Shown in pieces: positions 19,872 through 29,001 of a stretch of DNA of 64,000 bases. Under the pieces are notes generated by a model. That model had not been told where the DNA came from. It did no database searches and saw only the letters and a program-made list of their open reading frames with translations. The stretch is taken from assembly GCA_904846145.1 (NCBI GenBank), contig CAJGZL010000001.1, forward strand, positions 1,426,001 to 1,490,000, in the 5' to 3' direction. Made by a program: the position numbers and the translations under genes. Numbering within the stretch: the stretch's first letter is position 1; every line of letters starts with the position of its first letter. The stretch is from Psychrobacter immobilis. GTDB lineage: Bacteria; Pseudomonadota; Gammaproteobacteria; Pseudomonadales; Moraxellaceae.

Positions 19872-22010
19872 ATGGAGCAGATAGTTGTTAGAAGTGATGA
19901 TTATAATTCTGAGTCGCAAGTAACTAAGGAGGAATGGCTAAAGATACTATCTGACGATACTTTTATGACCAATAACTATAAATATGCGCTAAGCATTTTC
20001 TTTTTAGAGCCTGATCATAAAGCAACCTGTAAGTTTCTAGCTGATAAATATCATACATCCCCTTTTTCTATTAGTGGGTTTATCACTGGATTTAGTAGGG
20101 CTGTTCAAGAGCGTTTGAATAGGTTCGAAATAACAACAGAAGAGGGTGATAAAACTTATTGGCTAGTTACAATGCTTGGCACTAAGGTTTCAGGTAAATT
20201 ATTTGAATGGAAATTACGTGATGAGTTAGTTGAAGCGATGACTGAACTAGATTTTATAAATTCAAATTCTCTTAATGTAGATGATTTAGGTACTTTGATT
20301 GAATACATTAACAAAGATATTGGTAAATTTAGAAGAGATTTTGCTGAAGCTAGAAAGAAATTAACTAATATGAGGAACATGCCCAACTCAAAAATTTTAT
20401 TCAAATACGATGATTTAAGTAGAGACTGGTCAATTAACGTAGGTGGTGGAACAGAAGTTCAATATCACATCAATTTAAGAGGCAATAATATTGGTTATGG
20501 ATTAGGTTTTAACGCTCAGTATGTACCATTCAATAATGAAAAAACCTCGCTTGAGCATGTAAAACCTTATGTGAGCGCATTCCTATCTATGCAGAGTAAT
20601 GAGTCACTTGAGTTACTTAATGCTAGAAATTTTTCGATCGACTTAGCATCGTTAAAAAATATGAAAGATGGTGATTACAGTTTATTTGGTCGTACTGTTG
20701 AGATGAACAATAATAGACTATCATTAATCAACTACTACAGCATTATCAACGATTTAAAAGGTGATGTTTTTGATTTATACAAACAAATATTCGAGAATGC
20801 CAATAAGTTAACTATGATTAAACAAGCAAGTACATCAAATGCTCAGTTATCTATCACCAATCCTTTGCTACAAGAAGTTAGCGAGCTATTGCTAGCTAAC
20901 AAAAACCTAATATTAACAGGCGCACCAGGTACTGGTAAAACCTATATTGCTAAAGAAGTTTGCAAAGCGCTGGGCGCTACTTACGAGTTGGTACAGTTTC
21001 ATCCGTCTTATGACTATACTGACTTTGTGGAAGGATTAAGACCTGTTCAAAATGAGAATGGCGAAGTAGGGTTTGAATTAAGAGATGGTATTTTTAAAGC
21101 TTTTTGCAAAGAAGCGCTTAAAACTGAAAATCATCAAGTATTAAGTAATTTCGATGAGGTTTATCACAAGTTTATCGATGATGTTTCTGAAAACGGCTTA
21201 CAACTTGTGACTCCTTCTCATAAAAAGCCATTTCGAGTAGAAATAAACTCTCAGAAAAATTGTAAGGTCATACCAGATACCGTCAAGCAAACAGAAATGG
21301 CTGTTACTAAGCAGTTTATTAGAACTTATCTTGAAACTGACAGAGTAACTGACTGGAAACCGTATTTGATCCCTATCTGTGAATACATAAAAGCTAATTA
21401 TGACCTAAGGTTAGATTCGGTAACAGATAAGAATAAAAAGTTTGTCATTATTCTTGATGAAATCAATCGCGCTGAAATTTCCAAAGTATTAGGTGAGCTT
21501 TTCTTTTCAATCGATTCAGGTTATCGCGGTAAGAAGGGTAAGGTAAAAACTCAGTATACCAACTTGCAAACTAATGAAGATGTCTTTAAAGACGGGTTTT
21601 ACGTACCTGAAAACGTATATATAATCGGTACTATGAATGATATTGACCGCAGCGTTGAGTCGTTTGATTTTGCTATGCGTCGTCGATTTGCTTGGAGAGA
21701 AATCAAGGCAAAAGATAGGCTGTCTATGTGGGATGGAGAGATAGATGAGTGGATAGAGGAAGCCAAAGCACGACTGAACTCTCTTAATGGATCTATAGAA
21801 TCAATTCAAGGACTAAATTCAGCTTATCATGTTGGGCCTGCCTATTTTTTAAAGCTCACTAACTATGATGGAGATTTTGAAGCTCTTTGGATGCATCATT
21901 TGCAATCGTTACTATTTGAATATCTGCGTGGTTATCCTGATTCTGAGCAACAGCTCGAACAATTGAAAAATGCTTATGATATGGTTGATTATGATGCTAG
22001 TAACGACTGA
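19872..22010 (+). CDS. mcrB: McrB-like GTPase/AAA+ subunit of modification-dependent restriction system
   Basis: Motor subunit of a type IV (McrBC) system that cuts modified DNA. The AAA+ module has Walker A GAPGTGKT at 350-357, Walker B IILDEINRAE near 525 and the McrB signature GTMNDIDRSVESFDFAMRRRF near 586. The first 340 residues should hold the target sensor: about 1-120 looks like a helical domain (FLEPDHKATCKFLADKYHTSPFSISGFITGF) and about 180-300 resembles the MrcB_N/DUF3578 region. Neither is a known cytosine-sensor fold that I can name. AGGAAT provides a ribosome-binding site. The stop overlaps the mcrC frame by about 41 bases or less, showing translational coupling. GTP use is inferred. 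Confidence 0.88.
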   Translation: MEQIVVRSDDYNSESQVTKEEWLKILSDDTFMTNNYKYALSIFFLEPDHKATCKFLADKYHTSPFSISGFITGFSRAVQERLNRFEITTEEGDKTYWLVTMLGTKVSGKLFEWKLRDELVEAMTELDFINSNSLNVDDLGTLIEYINKDIGKFRRDFAEARKKLTNMRNMPNSKILFKYDDLSRDWSINVGGGTEVQYHINLRGNNIGYGLGFNAQYVPFNNEKTSLEHVKPYVSAFLSMQSNESLELLNARNFSIDLASLKNMKDGDYSLFGRTVEMNNNRLSLINYYSIINDLKGDVFDLYKQIFENANKLTMIKQASTSNAQLSITNPLLQEVSELLLANKNLILTGAPGTGKTYIAKEVCKALGATYELVQFHPSYDYTDFVEGLRPVQNENGEVGFELRDGIFKAFCKEALKTENHQVLSNFDEVYHKFIDDVSENGLQLVTPSHKKPFRVEINSQKNCKVIPDTVKQTEMAVTKQFIRTYLETDRVTDWKPYLIPICEYIKANYDLRLDSVTDKNKKFVIILDEINRAEISKVLGELFFSIDSGYRGKKGKVKTQYTNLQTNEDVFKDGFYVPENVYIIGTMNDIDRSVESFDFAMRRRFAWREIKAKDRLSMWDGEIDEWIEEAKARLNSLNGSIESIQGLNSAYHVGPAYFLKLTNYDGDFEALWMHHLQSLLFEYLRGYPDSEQQLEQLKNAYDMVDYDASND

Positions 22011-23322
22011 TAATAAAACTATAGAGCTGACAGAGGAATCTCAAACAGATAAAATTAATCTAAGACTTGTTGCAAACAAGAGTATTAATAGCTTAGTTTC
22101 AAGTCATGCTAATTTATTGGTTTTTCCGCAGTGTCTTAAGAGTAATGATGATATAGGTAAAGACTGTATTTTTGAATTAGAAGAAAATACGTTGATTACT
22201 AATAATATCATGGGCTTCATCGGTATTAATAATACTCAGTTAAAAATTGAATCTCGATTTGCGCAAGCTGTTGATAACGTAGAAGATTATTTTTTGCATT
22301 ATATGCTGCAAAAGGTGTTTTGTATTAACCTGTTTGATTTAAAGCATAGTCAAAAGCAATCATCGCTATTTGACTTTTTAGTCTACTTATTTCCTTACTT
22401 TTTAAAAAAAGCGCTCGCACAAGGCTTGTATAAGCAGTACATAAAGAAAGAATATAATAACGCTAGCATTAAGGGAGCTATCAATATTAATGTTCACATA
22501 AAGCAGAATGTTCCTTTTAGAGGAAACGTTGCTTATAACGTGCGTGAACATAGTTTTGATAATCGGATTACTCAATTAATCCGTCATACCATAGATTTTA
22601 TCAAGCAAAAAGAAGTTATGCAGGGTGTATTGCATGTCGATAGCGATACGCAGAAATTTGTCAATTTAATTATTCAGCATACACCGTCTTATCATGCTAG
22701 AGATAGACGTTCCATAATCAACGATAACCTAAAACCTTTTATGCATCCTTACTTTTTTGAATATAAAGGACTACAAAATATCTGTATGCAAATACTTAGA
22801 TATGAAGGGCTAAAGTATGCTGACAATGATAGTAAAGCGCACGGTATTCTGTTTGATGGCGCATGGCTATGGGAAGAGTATCTAAACACCTTGCTGCATA
22901 AGATTGGCTTTTTACATCCTCAAAATAAACAGTTAAAAGGTGGTATAAAAGTTTTTTCTAGACCAAATACAGGTAGCAATCCTAGAAGGTTTCCTGATTT
23001 TGTTAAAGATAACGATGAGAATAAAGTTATCTTAGATGCTAAATATAAGCGGATGCTTGGCAATAGCATTGATAGAAATGACATGAACCAAATTATCTCT
23101 TACCTTTATTTATATAAAGCGGATAAAGGCGGTTTTATTGCGCCTACTTCCAATGATAATAGTTGTAAAAACATAGGTGTTTTAAATGGTTACGGCGGCA
23201 ATATTTATAAGTTTAAAATCGCTATTCCGCAAAACGTGAATAGCTTTAAAAACTTCGTAAAAGTTATCGAATTAAATGAATCTATATTGATCAAAGCTAT
23301 TCAAGATATTTCTAGCACGTAA
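21970..23322 (+). CDS. mcrC: McrC-like nuclease subunit
   Basis: Endonuclease partner of McrB. The PD-(D/E)xK nuclease is visible as FPDFVKD (about 341-347 from this start) followed by ILDAKYKRM (D356, K358) and a downstream Gln-containing MNQIISYLYLY. Upstream, FDGAWLWEEYLNTLL and the segment GAININVHIKQN are typical of McrC proteins (DUF2357-type architecture). Four in-frame ATGs (21970, 21976, 21991, 21994) are possible starts; the overlap with mcrB makes the last two equally plausible. No terminator follows, but a long hairpin does. Cleavage of modified DNA is inferred from the pair. Confidence 0.88.
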   Translation: MLMIWLIMMLVTTDNKTIELTEESQTDKINLRLVANKSINSLVSSHANLLVFPQCLKSNDDIGKDCIFELEENTLITNNIMGFIGINNTQLKIESRFAQAVDNVEDYFLHYMLQKVFCINLFDLKHSQKQSSLFDFLVYLFPYFLKKALAQGLYKQYIKKEYNNASIKGAININVHIKQNVPFRGNVAYNVREHSFDNRITQLIRHTIDFIKQKEVMQGVLHVDSDTQKFVNLIIQHTPSYHARDRRSIINDNLKPFMHPYFFEYKGLQNICMQILRYEGLKYADNDSKAHGILFDGAWLWEEYLNTLLHKIGFLHPQNKQLKGGIKVFSRPNTGSNPRRFPDFVKDNDENKVILDAKYKRMLGNSIDRNDMNQIISYLYLYKADKGGFIAPTSNDNSCKNIGVLNGYGGNIYKFKIAIPQNVNSFKNFVKVIELNESILIKAIQDISST

Positions 23323-23371
23323 GATGGGCTAGCTCAACCGTAGATCACCGAACGCTTATTCTATATACAGT

Positions 23372-23426
23372 GGTGGGTTACGCCCTGTCGTCGTTCTCTT
23401 CGAGAACTTGACAATGCTAACCCACC
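23372..23426. repeat. REP/MITE-like inverted repeat
   Basis: Arms GGTGGGTTA and TAACCCACC (23372-23380, 23418-23426) enclose a smaller hairpin GTTCTC/GAGAAC. The same GGGTTACGC and CTAACC words recur at 51814-51930, suggesting a dispersed family. Confidence 0.65.
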
Positions 23427-23492
23427 CTACGGTTTCGATGTTTAACTAAATTCTGCTTCGTCTACAAAAGTCGCCTTAAAAAGCGGTTTAGC

Positions 23493-23626
23493 CCTGACAG
23501 TAGCGGTTATCCTTGCCTATCTACTGGGATTGCGGGGACTTGGCTAGAGGTGGTCGCTCGAATGTTGGAACGACTCTAGCTTTAGTCACCGCCCCAGTAG
23601 ACTGGCAGATAATAGCGGATGTCAGG
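23493..23626. repeat. 134-base nested imperfect palindrome of unknown kind
   Basis: The outer arms CCTGAC...GC..TTATC..TGCC..CTACTGGG (23493-23528) and their complement (23593-23626) pair over about 33 positions with small mismatches. Inside, GACT, GCTAGA and GTCG pair with CGAC, TCTAGC and AGTC. The 392-base gap between mcrC and the FGGY kinase has no other gene. It could be a degenerate mobile element, a structured RNA or a converged terminator; no T-run follows. Confidence 0.7.
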
Positions 23627-23714
23627 ATTAGCTCCAACACCACATCACCCTTAATAACCACAATCTCTAGCTAACCCCAAATCACTTAACCTTACGAGTA
23701 GCCAAGTCAATTTA

Positions 23715-25280
23715 TTACTTGGCAGGATAGCCTGTGATATCTTGGATGCTTTGATATAACGGCTTTAGACGCTGATACATCTTTAGATACACCTCGTTAT
23801 AGAGACGTTTATAGAGCTGGACGTTGGCTGCAATAGGTAAGAACTCATCGCCTAAATGAGTCATCGCTTGGGTGGCGGCTAAATGATCGGGATAGGCGCC
23901 GAGACCCACCGCGCAGTTGATGGCAGCGCCCAATCCCGTAGCCTCAAAAGTGTGCGGACGGCAAGCGGGCATGCCAAAAATATCGGCGGTGAGCTGCATG
24001 GCAGAGTCGCTTTGGGAGCCGCCACCTGAGACCCGCAGATGCTTGATAGGCTTGCGCGTGCGCTTCTCGATAGTATCAAAGCCAAGCTTGAGCTCATAGG
24101 CCAGCCCTTCCAAAATAGCGCGATAAACGTGTGCCCGCGTGTGTACATCGCCAAAACCAATGAGCGCGCCTTTGCCCTCAAGCCCTGGATGACGCACGCC
24201 TGGTGACCAATACGGCTGCATCATTAGCCCCATACAGCCTGCTGGAATGTCTTTGACCGCTGCGTCGAGGAGCTTTTCGGTATCGATGCCCTGCGTCTTA
24301 GCCAGCTGCTGCTCGTAATGGGCGAATTGCTCCTTAAACCAGCTGACCATCCAAAAGCCACGATAAATCATATACTCGTGATTGTAGTAGTGGGGCGCGG
24401 CGGCGGTGTAGGCAGGCATGTGTTTGAGGATTTCGACGTAATCGGTTGAGATAGTATTAATCGTGGCGGTAGTGCCAAAGCTTAAGCAAGCGGTATCGGC
24501 CGCTAGACCTGCAGCGCCTAAAGCTTCGCAGGCTTTATCGCTAGCGGCGGCTATCATCGGTGTGCCTTTAATGATACCTGTAGCTTTAGCGGCTTGGGCA
24601 GTAATGCTACCTAATAGCTGGCCTGGTGGGATAAGGGTTGGCATTTGCTTAAGTGTACAGCTAAATAGTCGCCATTTAAGGTCGCTCGGCTTTAGCCACG
24701 TTTGCGCTTTATAGTCGTAGGGTAGATAGCCGACACAATGACCTGTTGAATCAATGAGCTTATCAGTGAGTTGGTAGGTAAGATAAGCGGATAGGTTGAC
24801 GTAATGGGCGGTGTTTGCCCAAATCTCAGGCTCATTTTGCGATAGCCAATTGCAGCGGGCTTTTTGTTGCGCCTCTTGAACCAGCTCGCCCATGCCGATG
24901 ACTTTGGTCAAAGGATTTAGAAAGCCGATATCATTGGTTTCGCCGCGTCGTAAATCCATCCAAACGATAGCGGGGCGTAGTGGTTGTTTATCCTTATCCA
25001 GACAAATCATGGTATAACGCTGGGTGGCGAGACTGACGCCTGCGATTTGATTGGGCGTAATGTCGCAAGTCTGCCACAATTGCTGGCAGGCCTCGGAGAG
25101 CTTTTGCCAATAGTAGTCAGCATGCTGCTCAGCATAATTGGGCTGCTCAGAGAAATACGGCTCGATAGGCACGCGGGCTTTGGCGATCTCGTTGCCGAAT
25201 TGATCAAAGATAAGCGCTCTGACGCTTTGGGTGCCATTGTCGATAGCGAGTAGATAGATTGGATCGGCAGTGGTCGTCAT
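23715..25280 (-). CDS. FGGY-family carbohydrate kinase
   Basis: ATP-dependent sugar or polyol kinase. The first ATP-binding strand LLAIDNGTQSVRALIFD lies near residues 9-25, with GQIAGV-type IAGVSLATQRYTM and the second half ATP motif LRVSGGGSQSDSAMQLTADIFG. FGGY signature pieces appear around MIYRGFWMVSWF. At 521 residues it fits xylulokinase or glycerol-kinase-like members, but substrate cannot be read off. It follows glpD by 48 bases on the same strand, behind the AGPS-like oxidase, so its substrate may be glycerol-, dihydroxyacetone- or glyceraldehyde-related. GC content here is higher than in the surrounding window. Confidence 0.88.
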   Translation of the reverse strand: MTTTADPIYLLAIDNGTQSVRALIFDQFGNEIAKARVPIEPYFSEQPNYAEQHADYYWQKLSEACQQLWQTCDITPNQIAGVSLATQRYTMICLDKDKQPLRPAIVWMDLRRGETNDIGFLNPLTKVIGMGELVQEAQQKARCNWLSQNEPEIWANTAHYVNLSAYLTYQLTDKLIDSTGHCVGYLPYDYKAQTWLKPSDLKWRLFSCTLKQMPTLIPPGQLLGSITAQAAKATGIIKGTPMIAAASDKACEALGAAGLAADTACLSFGTTATINTISTDYVEILKHMPAYTAAAPHYYNHEYMIYRGFWMVSWFKEQFAHYEQQLAKTQGIDTEKLLDAAVKDIPAGCMGLMMQPYWSPGVRHPGLEGKGALIGFGDVHTRAHVYRAILEGLAYELKLGFDTIEKRTRKPIKHLRVSGGGSQSDSAMQLTADIFGMPACRPHTFEATGLGAAINCAVGLGAYPDHLAATQAMTHLGDEFLPIAANVQLYKRLYNEVYLKMYQRLKPLYQSIQDITGYPAK

Positions 25281-25328
25281 CGGTGGCGCTCCAATTATTT
25301 AGTCTTTGATCTTAAAGGTAGCAAACCG

Positions 25329-27038
25329 CTAAGCCACTTGCTCATCAGATTGCTCGGCAGGCAAATGGTAGTAGCGCTGCCATAGCGCTTTATAACGGCT
25401 GACTTCTTGTTGCCACTTTTGCTCATTCCAGCCCAGCTCTTGCTGGCATAGTTTCTCAAGCCTTGCGCTGATAAGTGGTGTCAATGCGCCATGCGGCAGT
25501 ATCAAACCTAAACGTGTACGGCGTAATAAAAAATCATCTAGATGTATGACTTGCTCGTAGCGGGCAGCAAAGCGAAGCTCCGCCCAAATAGTATTGCTAT
25601 CGGTGACATAAGTTAAGTCATCATCATGCGCCAGCTCCAATAAAGTATCAAGCTGTAGACCATAAAACCCTAACAGGCGCTGTTGTAATTGTGGCGATAG
25701 GGTAGCGAATTTTTCATTGGTTGGCACAACGGTGCTAAAGACTTGCGAGTCGTATTGAGTGTTATCTTCTAAAGCCTCGCTGTCATCGAGCGCGAGCACT
25801 TTTTGGCACATCTTTAGTACATCAAGAGCGATCAAGCGAAAAGTAGTTAGCTTGCCACCGCTGACCGTTACTAAGTTATTATCGAGCCAGACGCTGTGAT
25901 CGCGCTTTTCTTTACTCGGGCTAACGCGTTTGCCGTCATCGCCATCTGAGATTAGGGGACGCACGCCCGCCCACGTGCTGATCACATCTTCGCGGCTGAT
26001 ATCAATGTGATCAAATAGCTCGTTAACCGCTGTTAATAAGTAATCGACCTCGGCGCTAGTAATACCGACCTCTTCATCATCAAGTGGCGGATGGTCCAAA
26101 TCAGTCGTGCCAATAACCGAGCGATTCTCCCACGGGAACACAAACAGCGCTCGTTTATCAGTAGGATGCAATAAAGTATAGGCTTGCGCGATAGGTAAGC
26201 GCTCTTGGCTGACGACTAAATGACTGCCGCGAGAAGGGCGAATTTGCTTATTGAATGTTTGCTCAGTCTGTCCGCTGGCTTGCATTCTCAAAGTATCAGC
26301 CCATGCGCCTGTGGCACTGACCACCACTTTGGCATAAACATCGTAAGTTTTAGCGTTATTTTCAACTGTAATATCTGATATGCCTAATAGGTCTGAGGTG
26401 TCTAAAAGCTTGGCACCAACGACTAAACCTTGCTCATTAGTAATCAGCGCTTCAGCTTTTAGATAGTTAATCGCTTGTGCACCGTCATTGATTGCTTCAT
26501 CAAGCACACGCATAACCAGCCGTGAATCATCGGTCACGGCATCGCTAAATTGACTAGCGCCCAAAAAGTTATGCTGTTTGATACCTGAATTTAGCCGTAG
26601 AAAAGCATCCTTTTTAAAGTATTTAAAATAGCGCTTGCCTGCCAGTCTGTCATAGACTCGTAGCAAAGTATTAAACATCCACGGTGGTGGAAACTTGCCT
26701 TTATAATGCGGCATGACATAGTGCATCTCGTTAACCAAACCGCCTGCCTCAGTTAGCATACGCTCGCGCTCGCGCACACTGAGTAAAGTGGTCTTATAAT
26801 CTCCTGAGGCGATATAACGCAGGCCGCCATGTACCATTTTACTAGAGCGGCTGGACGTGCCCCAAGAGAAGTCTTTTTGCTCAATCAATAACACTGCAAG
26901 GCCACGCCTTGCCGCTTCACGCGCAATACCAGCACCCGTGATGCCGCCGCCGATAATGAGCATATCCCAAGGCTCTGTTTGAGACGAGCGGCGAGATAGG
27001 GGCGCTAGTGCTTGCTGGCGTTGTAGAGCTTGATTCAT
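25329..27038 (-). CDS. glpD: FAD-dependent glycerol-3-phosphate dehydrogenase
   Basis: Oxidises sn-glycerol 3-phosphate to dihydroxyacetone phosphate, passing electrons to the quinone pool at the inner membrane. The N-terminal FAD-binding Rossmann motif is IIGGGITGAGIAREAARRG (about 28-46), followed by the GlpD signature GTSSRSSKMVHGGLRYI. The substrate-domain segment VIGTTDLDHPPLDDEEVG and TVSGGKLTTFR are typical. Length 569 is normal, with the C-terminal helical cap present. It is the middle gene of three in a leftward cluster (24 bases after the AGPS-like oxidase). A second housekeeping GlpD may exist elsewhere; this copy's partners suggest a specialised pathway. Confidence 0.92.
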   Translation of the reverse strand: MNQALQRQQALAPLSRRSSQTEPWDMLIIGGGITGAGIAREAARRGLAVLLIEQKDFSWGTSSRSSKMVHGGLRYIASGDYKTTLLSVRERERMLTEAGGLVNEMHYVMPHYKGKFPPPWMFNTLLRVYDRLAGKRYFKYFKKDAFLRLNSGIKQHNFLGASQFSDAVTDDSRLVMRVLDEAINDGAQAINYLKAEALITNEQGLVVGAKLLDTSDLLGISDITVENNAKTYDVYAKVVVSATGAWADTLRMQASGQTEQTFNKQIRPSRGSHLVVSQERLPIAQAYTLLHPTDKRALFVFPWENRSVIGTTDLDHPPLDDEEVGITSAEVDYLLTAVNELFDHIDISREDVISTWAGVRPLISDGDDGKRVSPSKEKRDHSVWLDNNLVTVSGGKLTTFRLIALDVLKMCQKVLALDDSEALEDNTQYDSQVFSTVVPTNEKFATLSPQLQQRLLGFYGLQLDTLLELAHDDDLTYVTDSNTIWAELRFAARYEQVIHLDDFLLRRTRLGLILPHGALTPLISARLEKLCQQELGWNEQKWQQEVSRYKALWQRYYHLPAEQSDEQVA

Positions 27039-27062
27039 AAATTATTCTTCTTAATTTGTCTG

Positions 27063-28811
27063 CTACTCTTCAAGCAATACACCTGGGTTCATACGCTGCT
27101 CAGGGTCTAAGCTTTTGAGCATATCACGAGTTACTTGCAATCCAAGCGCGCCTTTTTCAGCCGCCAAGTAAGGCGCATGATCGCGACCTACGCCATGTTG
27201 ATGCGATATCGTTGCTTTACCGTTAGCGACACTTAAGCTGGCAGCTTTTTTAATCTTTTGCCAACGCGCTAAGGTACTAGCATGATCTTTTGCCGCTCTA
27301 AAAAAGTAAGTGGTATAAAGGCTAGCGCCCTGTTTATAGACATGCGAGATATGAGTAAAAGCCATGACTTCTTCACTTTCATCTGCTAGAGAATTACGAA
27401 CGGCATCCTGCATCTGCTCCATCTGCTGGTCGATATTGTTCCAGTTAGTCGCGGTCTCAAAGGTATCGACCATGATGCCTTTATCCCACAATGTGCCGCG
27501 TAGATAAGGAAACTTAAAGCGTCCATGCGCCCAGACATTGCCCATGATATTAGTGATTTTCCCCGTGACGCTGCCATACTGTTTTAAGAGTTTATTGAAC
27601 TGCGTTAGCGCTAACTTATTCTGTGCTTTATCGCCTGAGACGCCATAGGTGAGCATGACCTTTTCTGAGTCAAGACCACGCGCTTTTAGGTAAGTACTAA
27701 TCGCTAAAAATTGACTGGGAGAAGTGCCCAAATGCAAATGGGCGTTGGTCTCGATAGCATTGCTAAGACGGAGCATAGATAAACGAATATCAGACTGTAC
27801 CGCTTGTCTGAGCACCGCTTTGCCCGCTGTCCAATTCGGTAAAAAGGCGACTTTAAATAGCTCTTGTTCAGGTTGCGGCTGTACGCGCATTTTGACTTCA
27901 GTGAAGATACCTGCGCGACCTTCAGTACCCATCATCATCTCGCGTAGATCAGGCCCTGCTGATGATGCGGGAATATCAGCGATTTCTAGTATACCTTGTG
28001 GCGTGACGAGCGTACCGCCTGCAAACATCTGCTCGATACGTCCATATCCCAATGACTGCTGACCACTAGAGCGTGCAGCAATCCAGCCGCCGAGTGTTGA
28101 TAGCTCCCACGACTGCGGATAATGTCCTAAACGGTAACCGTGCTCGTCCAATTGCGCCTCAACCGCTGGGCCTTGGGTGCCGGCACCAAAAGTTGCTATT
28201 TGGCTCTCGGTATCTAAGTTAATAAGCTGATCCATCTGACCCATCGCTACGGTTAAAACAGGACGCGCATCTTTAGGTGGATTAATATGACCGACGACGG
28301 AAGTGCCACCACCAAAAGGAATGACGACTAAATCGTGCTCTTGTGCTAGCTTTAGTAATTGCTCGACATCATTGGTCGACTCGGGGAAAGCCACGCCATC
28401 TGGGAAGGCTTCAAAGTCGCCGCCATGCATAGCAATCCAATCAGGGAAGCTCTGACCACGCGCGTGTCTAAGCCTTATTTCACTATCAACCGACACCATA
28501 GCAAGATCGGTAACCTCGGTAGGCAAGCGCGATTCAGGTACCGTTTTAAGTACTTGTTGCATGCTGACAGATTTAAGTTTTTTGGTTTTACCGATATGCG
28601 ATTTGATCAGCTTTGCGCCGTGCGGCGAGACCTTTTTATTAATATCAATATTGCCCCAACCATTCCAGCGCGTTTGCTCGATAGGCGTGTTGGTCTTGGA
28701 AGCCATATTTTGACTGGTGTTGTCGGCGTTTTTGCTATCAGAAGTGATTGCGAGAGGCATAGAGTTGTCAGCTTTGGGGCTTTTACGGATAAGGGATTTG
28801 ATTTTGCTCAT
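27063..28811 (-). CDS. FAD-binding oxidase related to alkyl-dihydroxyacetonephosphate synthase
   Basis: FAD_binding_4/FAD-oxidase_C protein. The PP-loop region reads FPESTNDVEQLLKLAQEHDLVVIPFGGGTSVVGHIN, and the C-terminus HQHGVGRDHAPYL...GLQVTRDMLKSLDPEQRMNPG matches the alkylglycerone-phosphate synthase/D-lactate dehydrogenase-like branch, with the AGPS-type His pair. The start at 28811 (MSKIKSLIRK) replaces a longer frame from a TTG at 28886 because the family begins there. About 582 residues. First gene of a leftward cluster with glpD and an FGGY kinase. AGPS proper exchanges acyl for alkyl on acyl-DHAP; whether this protein does is unknown. Confidence 0.85.
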   Translation of the reverse strand: MSKIKSLIRKSPKADNSMPLAITSDSKNADNTSQNMASKTNTPIEQTRWNGWGNIDINKKVSPHGAKLIKSHIGKTKKLKSVSMQQVLKTVPESRLPTEVTDLAMVSVDSEIRLRHARGQSFPDWIAMHGGDFEAFPDGVAFPESTNDVEQLLKLAQEHDLVVIPFGGGTSVVGHINPPKDARPVLTVAMGQMDQLINLDTESQIATFGAGTQGPAVEAQLDEHGYRLGHYPQSWELSTLGGWIAARSSGQQSLGYGRIEQMFAGGTLVTPQGILEIADIPASSAGPDLREMMMGTEGRAGIFTEVKMRVQPQPEQELFKVAFLPNWTAGKAVLRQAVQSDIRLSMLRLSNAIETNAHLHLGTSPSQFLAISTYLKARGLDSEKVMLTYGVSGDKAQNKLALTQFNKLLKQYGSVTGKITNIMGNVWAHGRFKFPYLRGTLWDKGIMVDTFETATNWNNIDQQMEQMQDAVRNSLADESEEVMAFTHISHVYKQGASLYTTYFFRAAKDHASTLARWQKIKKAASLSVANGKATISHQHGVGRDHAPYLAAEKGALGLQVTRDMLKSLDPEQRMNPGVLLEE

Positions 28812-29001
28812 AAGACTATGACCTATCGATTTATTATAATTGTAAAATAAAATATGATTCATTTGAGCATAACACACTATAAACAACTGTTATCTATAGA
28901 CTTGCTACTAGGCAGTGGTAGGATTGATCAAAATAGAAGATAGCTGAATAAGCTATCATAATGACCTTTTTGATAAACCAAAGCTATTTAAGAGAACACT
29001 T

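Noticed and set aside
23323..23714. Integron attC site
   Set aside because: The long hairpin lacks recognisable GTTRRRY and RYYYAAC core sites at its ends and no integrase or cassette is nearby.
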